Of a stretch of DNA of 64,000 bases, positions 56,626 to 64,000 are shown in pieces; positions within the stretch are counted from its first letter, which is position 1, and each line of letters begins with the position of its first letter. The DNA comes from Paraspadella gotoi. Lineage: Eukaryota > Chaetognatha. The stretch is from assembly GCA_051294375.1 (NCBI GenBank), contig CM119265.1, positions 17,850,893 to 17,914,892 of the forward strand, written 5' to 3'. The notes under the pieces were generated by a model. The model saw only the letters and a list, made by a program, of their open reading frames with translations. It searched no databases and was not told the origin of the DNA. A program made the translations under genes and the position numbers.

Positions 56626-58878
56626 GCGCAATAGCGCAGCACGATTTAATGGAAGTTATAAATTTGGAAAAGAAAGAAACAAAAAAACCTCTTTTTCGGC
56701 GTCATCCTTTCTCTCTTTTTCGGCCAGAATTTTTTCTGAATTTTGACGTTCTCGCCGCGGGGAGCGCTTCTCGGAGTCTCTACCAGCGGCGCCACGGGAT
56801 AGGACTCTTCTGTAAAAAAAAAGAACAACTATCGGAGAGAAAATATAACGAATAACAAATTTTATTCTTTTGTTGGACGCATAATTTGAGTTAATTGAAA
56901 TACTTTAATATCTAAGAGTTATAAAATATTTTTTTTAAACTTAAAAAAAATTTTTTTAAATTTAAATTGTAACAATTTATAACCTATCCTGACGCAGTGA
57001 AGTCCATTCACGACTCCCGTCTGCCGTAGACGATAAGGTGGCAGATATGAGGGTGGGCGGCAGAAGAAGAGGGTGAGGCGCGGATGTTGCGAAGCTGGTG
57101 ACAGATGAAAAGGAGCTGCTTGCTGTCTCCACGGCGGCGCGTTCTTTAGTATGGACCTCCCATTTCGTCGACAGGTAATGACGACGACGGCGAGAATGTG
57201 GGTAAGTTCGCGCGAATGACGTTTCTAGCGCCGGGGAAGTGAAGGTCGACGGCGCTATGTGGAAATCTGAGAGTATGACGCCGCCGCCCGGAGCCACTCA
57301 CTCTCCGGCGTCGAGGCGTTCCTGGCGGCGCGGCGCCGGATTCCGTCGTTCGGACTCCGCCTCGGCGGCCTCGTCGGTGGCGAAGCGGCGACGATTCGCC
57401 GGGGTCGTCGGCGCCGACGAGGGGGCGTGCTGAGGGCGAGTGAACGATACCCTATGACGGCGTCGGTAGAGACAAAATGTCAATAGACGATTCGGAAACA
57501 TTCGTTTAAAAAAAAAAATGTTTGATACCCTTCGTTTCTTTTGTTTCTTTAAAATATTTTTGACTTTTTGAAATCAAAAATAAACTCCGCCGTTCGAAAA
57601 GTACGCGACGAATCAAAACGGAAAAAGATTTCCGAAAAGAAAACGGAAGTTCGCGGGTTTTTTTTCTTTGTTTTTTTTTTTTAAATATTTTTTTCTCGAC
57701 GGCGACGATCGACGTCGACGCCTCTCGTCGCCAGGTTTTTTCTTTCGCTCGAAAACCGCGCGGTTCTCCTCTTCCTCTCTTCTCTTCTTCTCTTCCGTCT
57801 TATTCTCTTTTTTTTTTTTTGCCCCCCTCCATCTCTCGCTCTCGTCTCGTCCTTTTCTCTCCTTTTTTTTTGTTTGCTTCTCTTAGGTTGACTTTCCTTT
57901 CCTCTCTTGTCCTTTCCTCCCTTTCCTTTTTTCCTTTCCTCCGCTTTCCTTTTCCGCTTCCGATTCGTCTGTTCTTCCTTCCTTCCTACTCTTTTTTTTC
58001 TCTTCTTCTTTCTCGGCCTTTGTCTCCTTTTGTTTGCTCTTGTATTTTCCCGTTTTTCTCTTTTTCTCCCTATTATTTCTTCGTCAACGAATTCTTTGTT
58101 TCTTCCTCTTTCAGAAATCGAAAGTTGGTTTAATCTTGAAGCTGCGAAACTTTCAAATTGGCGGAACACGGATGGAATCCTTTGCTTATAATGCATAGTT
58201 TATCTCAACAATCTCATCGACAGATGGCACGTTTCAAGGGGTAAATCACAATGTCTCCGGAGTATATAGATTAAACATACAAATTGTACATTACAATAAG
58301 AGTCTATACGAAAGCAAATTAATCAAGACGACATCTATGCTGCATTAATTAAAAATACTTACAACATTTAAGAATTATTTTAGGTTGCACTATTTACAAA
58401 TATTTACAGCGTTATAGTTTGTACTATAATTTCATCCTACAATATTATATGCGATTTTATTCGAATACAACGAGGTTGATTCAGTGACATCATCTCAACA
58501 AACAAACAAACAAAGAAGACTAAGTCTAAGCAAAAAAAAAAAAAACAATTATAAAATAGAGAGAAAAAACAGTTAATTAAATAAAATTAATTAATTAAAA
58601 TTTAATATTGGTCAGTCCATTTATTATAAATAAAAATAATCTATTAATCATAAAATTTACTTATAAAGTTTAAACATATAAAGGTTATGAATAGTTGTAA
58701 ACTGATTATTGAGGACAACGCGCGACGCGGCGAGAATTTTCATTGAAAACCCTGTAGGGATTTTACGATTGTTTTTCTTTCGAGGGAAGATGTCGCGGAG
58801 ATTCGCGGCAGCGCGGGATGATTTGTTTGTTTATTAACCTTTAGATGGAGATGGGAACATCAATGCGTTTTAACAGAC

Positions 58879-58880
<2 letters not shown>

Positions 58881-58974
<94 letters not shown>
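58881..58974. repeat. (GA)n microsatellite
   Basis: Long GA run present only in copy 2; copy 1 has an N gap here. Confidence 0.95.
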
Positions 58975-58975
<1 letters not shown>

Positions 58976-59299
58976 AGTGGGGGGTGAAACAAAACATGGG
59001 ATGAAGGAGGACAGATGATTTGTGATTTAAAAGAGATTAAAGAGTTTAAGAGAAAAGCGGAAGCTAGTGAGAGTGAGAGAAAGCCCCAATATTTGCGTTT
59101 TTCTCTCTGGCCACAAAACCTAGTTTTTCTTAGTGCGAGTGTACCTTAGTAGTCCTCAGGTTCTGATTCCAAGTAATCCATAAATCCGAGAGCACGGAGG
59201 CAGTATATTGGTTTTTAAAGCCGATTTTACTTTGGAGCGTGAAAGTGAAAACGTTTCAAATTTCCGGAGCTGAGAATTTCCTTTTCACTTATCAGATTC

Positions 59300-59307
59300 T
59301 TTCTTTT

Positions 59308-59367
<60 letters not shown>

Positions 59368-59375
59368 TTCTTTCT
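59300..59375. repeat. (CTTT)n tract
   Basis: Counterpart of 49,025-49,100 with a different repeat number. Confidence 0.9.
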
Positions 59376-61427
59376 TTCTTCTTTTTTTTCTTTTTTTACT
59401 TTTATTCTTTTTCTTTCTTTCTTTTTTTTCTTTATCCTCGTTATTTCAATCTTCTTTTTTTATTTAATATTTCTTTTTATTAACATTTTATTTATTTTTT
59501 TTGTTTTGAGATATTCATTCAATTCGGCAAAGAACAAGCAAAGCAGACTTCCCATGAAAAGTATATCTCGTGGGTTCAGAGTCAAGTCTCTTCCACGTTA
59601 AGAAGATAACGACTTTACCGTAGAACTACGGCCTTACCTAAAAAAAACCAGACCCTACTTTCAAAATTATCAGCATGGAAGCCTCTCGGAACCGGGCCCA
59701 TACTTCCGGAGAAGAGGGTCATAGGGTAAGTACCGCTTGGTTCGGCGAATAAAGAGGGTGAGGAAAAAAATAGTTATCGAGTGAAGACTGGCTTTCGAGT
59801 GAATCTGACATAGAGTAATCTGACGTTGCGTGACCCACCCTTCTCATCTTGAAGCAAACTGTCAGTAAAACGCGAACATGTCGTCCAACGCGACTCCTTA
59901 CCGTCCGCGCCTGATCGCTCAAACCTTGCGCGAGAGAGGGGAGCTGGAGTGGAGCGACCTGCCACCGATTCCCGTTCCGGAAGCGGACCTCAAGGACGAG
60001 AACACCCGCACGCTTTTTGGTCAGGCTCGATATTTTCTTTTTTTAAGGGGGGGGTTTACTTTATTTTTATGGGTAACTCTTCTTTTCAGCGCGTAATCGC
60101 CACGCCCGCTGAGAACATCGTGGAATTCAGTCACGTGACTCAGGAATGGACGCGTCACGCGGAAATCCCGCAGCTGCACGTTCATCTCGACATGGACGGA
60201 CGCATGGTGCACGTAGAGTCGGACGAAAGTAAAAGATCGTCGGAATCGTCGAACAAAGATGCCGTCATGGCGATGACCTTGGAGGTTGGTCTGGCTAGGG
60301 GAGTTGGACGTTCTTCTTTCAACCAAAGGTGTCGCCTTCGCGCCTGCCCGAATCGTATCGTTATCAATCAAAAAACATTTAATCAAAAAAAAACAAAAAG
60401 ACTATCAAAAACAAAACCAATGACAATCACAACTGTCCCCCTCAGGCGGAGAAGACCACGAGGAACGGCGCCGTGGAGACTGGCCCCGTCAAACGCCTCG
60501 TCAACAAATTCAACTTCGCCGAAGAGATCAGCAGACGTTCAACCTCCGATGCGGGACAAGCACACGCAGACTGACCCGCCGGGTAAGTACGTGCGGACAA
60601 GTTCGACCATGCCGTCTAGCCCCGTGCTGATCAACTCCCCCGCTCCTGGCAGCCCGCGCCACCTTCAGCGCGACGGCCAACTGCTGGGAGATCTACGACG
60701 CCTACAAGGCGGGGGCCGCTCAACGAGGACGACGAGGAAGAGGAGGAGGAAGTGAAGCCGCCCATTGGAGGGGACGATGAGGATGAGACGAAGATGAGTC
60801 GGCCTCGGAGGAGGAGGGGGAGAAGGACGAGGGATTACAAGTTCCATCGGGTAAGTTTATGGTCTTTCTGGTGAAGGATTGTCGGGGTCGATTTTAAAGT
60901 GATTCCGAAATGACAAGAAGCGGCTGCAAATAAATTACTACAGTGCGGTAGAATGGGTTTTTTTTTAACCGTAATTTGAATTTTTTAATTCAATATTATA
61001 ATCATTTATGCTTTTTTTTACTCGATCCCCAGACGTGCTGGCCAAGGTGTCGACGGCGGTGAAAGATCGTGGAGCGCATGGTGATCCAGAACACCTCGGA
61101 CGAAGTCTCCCTCGACTTCAAGTACTACGAAGACGCCGCCGACGATTGTCGCGAAGGCGGCGACGGGACGCTCCTGCCGCTCTGGAAGTTCAATTACGAA
61201 AGGCCAAGTCTCTATCCGTCACCGGAATGAGTTGGAATTTGAGGTAAGATTCGTTTTTGGTTTGAAAGAGATTTATTTTCAAGTTTTTTTTTCGTTATGT
61301 TTTAAAGTTTAATACTAAAAGTTAAAATATAGTTACTTGAAAAACAATATCTCTTGTTGATTTTAGCAGTTTTATCAAAAGTGAATTTCATTGATTTTCC
61401 GTTTGCTAGATCTGAACTGAAGACACT

Positions 61428-61763
61428 TTGTCGGGCCGATTCCTATTTAGTAGGAGTCTACGTCGTTCTTATGAGAACGAGGAATACATTTTTTTCAATG
61501 CGAGATTTTCGTTCATAGATCTGACTACCAACATCTTGATATCAAACAAGCCAGATAATAGACGCTTCTGGATGGAAAAATTTTCTATCTCTGATTTATA
61601 TAGAAATAAAAGGGATTTCTTCCCTGAATGTATAAACGTGACCGTGGTATGTTCCTGTTCAACAAATGACTCCAATTTGCGAATCCTTGGCAAAGTGTCT
61701 GAAGGGCTCTCAAAATTTTTCTTTACAATTTTATTTGGTTATTTTGATACGGTACGATCATGA
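61428..61763 (+). CDS. Open frame within the intron insertion, unknown protein fragment
   Basis: From about 61,451 the plus frame reads SRSLRRSYENEEYIFFNARF, then LTTNILISNKPDNRRFWMEK, ending in GYFDTVRS and a stop. The balanced composition looks protein-derived and is probably the end of a larger element ORF. The minus strand (61,693-61,469) is also open. No domain recognised. Confidence 0.25.
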   Translation: MSGRFLFSRSLRRSYENEEYIFFNARFSFIDLTTNILISNKPDNRRFWMEKFSISDLYRNKRDFFPECINVTVVCSCSTNDSNLRILGKVSEGLSKFFFTILFGYFDTVRS

Positions 61764-62039
61764 AAAAAGTGAATTGTCCACTTTGGTGAAATTTTATTTA
61801 AAGTAAAAGTAAAAGAAGAGCTAACGATCGGATTTCTAGGAGTTTCAACGGAGGCAGATTCGGGAAAAAACTCTTCTATGGCGAAATCTTCCAAAGAAGG
61901 GTTGATTTTCCAAGTTTTGGTTAATATTTCTATATTAGGTGGGATTTTTTGAAACTTATATTAACAATATGCCATCATTCTACCTTTGGCCGGTATAAGA
62001 ATATATAAAAAAACCTCGGGCTGTTGTCAGAGCTTATGT
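61451..62039. mobile_element. 589-bp insertion in DNAI1 intron 5 (copy 2 only)
   Basis: The site CCTATTTAG in copy 1 (51,203-51,211) is present on both sides of the extra sequence in copy 2, at 61,442-61,450 and 62,040-62,049 (CCTAATTTAG, one extra A). This is what a target-site duplication of 9-10 bp looks like. No terminal inverted repeat is obvious. A TATA-like ATATATAAAA lies near the right end. It carries an open frame of about 100 codons (61,428-61,763) that, unlike its surroundings, has no frameshift. Family not recognised. Confidence 0.6.
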
Positions 62040-64000
62040 CCTAATTTAGCATATCTGTCATTCACTAATTTCCACACGCTTTTCTCCAGGACCCGATCTC
62101 TTCGCCGTGACCTACGGCTCGATACAACGCGTCCAAGCTAAAAAAAAGGTCTGCTCTGCCTGTTCTCGCGAAAATCCTCGTATCCGATTATGCTACCACC
62201 TGGAGAGAGCGCCATGTGCGTTCGATATCAACCTGTCGATCCGCACTTACTCGCCGTTGGGTTCCAGCGAGCGGGAGGGATGGTTACGGTCTGATATTTG
62301 ACTTTGCAATCGATTGAATAATCCTTTCTTTTTTCGTTGTTAGTTGTTAGTAGAGAAAGCAAAGAATTTTCAAAATGTTTATTAAAATAAATTTGTTTTA
62401 AACATTCTAAAACTTTTCTTTTCTTTACTTGTAACTAAAGTTTGGTAAATAAATATCTTAAATAGAAAAAAAGAGATAAAAACAGATTGGTGTTCAGACG
62501 GTAAGGGGCGTCTTCAACGTAGGCCTCAAGACAACGAAGCCAATCTACTTCTCCAAGCCAATCTAAAGAAGCATTTCGATCCGTCTGGCAGCTTAATGGT
62601 TGTTAGTTTAACTAGACCTTTTTTTCACGAAGTCTTGAAATAACTATTGGTTCGTTTGTTAGGCAAGATGTGGACATCGGACGGATGCGGAACTTCATTT
62701 CGGTTTCCACCGACGGGAACGTATCAACTGTTGGACGCTGCAAAGGTGAGGGATGTTGCCAGGGAAGGATGATTCAGTAATAAGAGATTTTCATAAATTT
62801 GTTTTATATCTCATGTTTTGATCGCCATGAAAGTCGGATTGATTTTCAATTCGTTTCCAGATCCGAAATACTGAAGCAAGAGATGATCAATATTACCTCG
62901 GCAAAGATCCGGTCGAGATTTCGACGGCACGCACCTTTCAACTACGCTTGTTGCACCTGCTTCGCTTTCACAGGATGGACCCTTTTCTGTATTTGGTTGC
63001 ACGGAATCGGGCGAAGTCTTTTACTCTCCAAGGTGTACCGATCAAATCTTTACGAATGCAAAAAAATAAATGAGTATTAATGTTTATTTTCCTTCGCAGG
63101 GCTACAGCTACGATGTTCAAAAGGTGATAGTGCACCACCACATGTCCGTCAACGCCATCCAGTGGAGTCCGTTCCACAAGGACCTGTACTTGACGGGGGG
63201 CCAGCGACTGCGGTCTCAAGATTTGGGACCAGGACGCGACCAGATCCCATCTTCTCCTTCGACTCTCGGGACCCGTGGCCGACGTCTGTTGGGCTCCTTA
63301 CAGCGGCACCATTTTCGGAGCTTGTACCGAAGAAGGAAAGTGATGAAAAAAAATATATAGTTATTATTTTTTTACCAATCTACTTCTATAAAGGCTATTC
63401 CTACGTATTTACTATATTTAATCAGATGATGATATTTCATCTTCTTGTTTTTATTCAGTTTTAATTGAATGCTCGTAGGTTTACATCTTTGACTTGAACG
63501 TGAACAAGTTCGAGCCCATCTGCCAACAAGCCGTCGTTCAGAAGAAAAAGGCCAAGTTGACTCATTTCGAGTTTAACCCGATCCATCCCATCGTTCTATG
63601 CGGCGACGACAAGTCAGATAATTTGTTCAGTTTAAAGTTTAACTTTAAATTTAATTAACTATCGGTTCTCCAATACTTTTTACTTATAGAACTACAGCAA
63701 TCATCACGATATCTAATTAACTATTTAAGTTTCGGAAAAAGGGGCCAAAGGGCATTGTGACCAATGAGAAAATAACAATCGGTCACGTGTTAACCTAAGC
63801 CGATTTTTTTTGTAAAATGAATAATGAAAGTCGGATGCCCTTTATTTCCATCTGCCTTCAATATCCTTATCTCTCAGAGGCAATTGATCTCGCTCAAGCT
63901 CTCCCCCAATCTCCGCAAAAAGCCAAAGCTGAAGAAGAACGAGGTCATCCACGACGTCCCAAAGTTCGAGCTGGACAAGTTGATGAAGGTTTTGACTCTG

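Larger units (their letters stand above)
56626..64000. repeat. Duplicated segment D, copy 2 (indel-rich)
   Basis: It is a direct repeat of 46,383-53,190, continuing past the window. One-base indels are frequent in exons and introns. Some differences are substitutions, including silent ones in exon 12. It contains an extra 589-bp insertion (61,451-62,039) and a different upstream stretch (58,870-59,134). Confidence 0.92.
59675..64000 (+). pseudogene. DNAI1: Second DNAI1 copy, frameshifted as assembled, truncated by window end
   Basis: It contains all exon equivalents from the 17-codon first exon (59,675-59,725) and the Met at 59,878 to within the last exon. Reading frames break repeatedly: an added C in exon 2 (AACGCCACGCCCGCTG region), lost bases at the exon 2 end and in exon 3, gains and losses in the acidic tract, an extra A in exon 5, and several losses in exons 6 to 10. 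Most exon borders survive, but the GC donor of intron 6 has lost a base. Exon 12 differs by silent changes (ATT/ATC, CCG/CCA). That many indels with few replacements fits unpolished long-read sequence of a functional allele better than a decayed gene. Confidence 0.75.

Overview
The window is nuclear DNA from an animal, probably a free-living or aquatic invertebrate that makes motile cilia or flagella. It has GT-AG introns of about 70 to 600 bp, CpG-rich exons in AT-rich surroundings, a eukaryotic tRNA-Gly(CCC), and an axonemal outer-arm dynein intermediate chain (DNAI1). Simple-sequence repeats ((CT)n, (CTTT)n, (CTTTT)n) are unusually dense, and most long low-complexity open frames are products of them. 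The species cannot be named from this sequence.

Bases 1-28,885 are dominated by one locus that appears several times. A roughly 1.29-kb block (A; 1-1290 and 21,124-22,420) and a roughly 6.7-kb block (U) recur as A-U(forward)-25N-U(reverse)-25N-U(forward, partial)-unique 2.3 kb-A-U(reverse). The copies differ mainly by single-base indels, so unmerged long-read sequence or haplotypes is the simplest reading. U carries the tRNA-Gly(CCC) gene and several CpG-rich promoter-like stretches, but no protein gene I can defend. A carries a run of perfect hairpins that may be a structured RNA or a SINE.

Bases 28,886-46,400 hold several gene fragments defined by splice signals and matching reading phase. 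They include a minus-strand Gln-rich/acidic protein (36,105-37,202) with a non-coding first exon, a divergent small ORF with its own poly(A) signal (37,552-37,784), a possible plus-strand gene at 33,507-34,433, and single candidate exons at 29,083 and 45,200. CpG-rich promoters with CRE, CCAAT, E2F and E-box motifs lie among them.

Bases 46,400-56,600 are the clearest genic block. DNAI1 (12 coding exons resolved, 656 aa, plus a probable extra 5' exon) converges on a calmodulin-like gene resembling CALML4. That gene is divergent from an arylacetamide-deacetylase-like serine hydrolase. DNAI1 serves the ciliary motor; the EF-hand protein is probably a calcium-insensitive light-chain-type adaptor; the hydrolase is probably an ER-anchored esterase.

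Bases 56,626-64,000, after a 25-N gap, repeat 46,383-53,190 with many frameshifting indels. They also show synonymous substitutions and a 589-bp insertion flanked by a 9-10 bp duplication. This second DNAI1 copy therefore looks like the other haplotype, or a very recent duplicate, in unpolished sequence.
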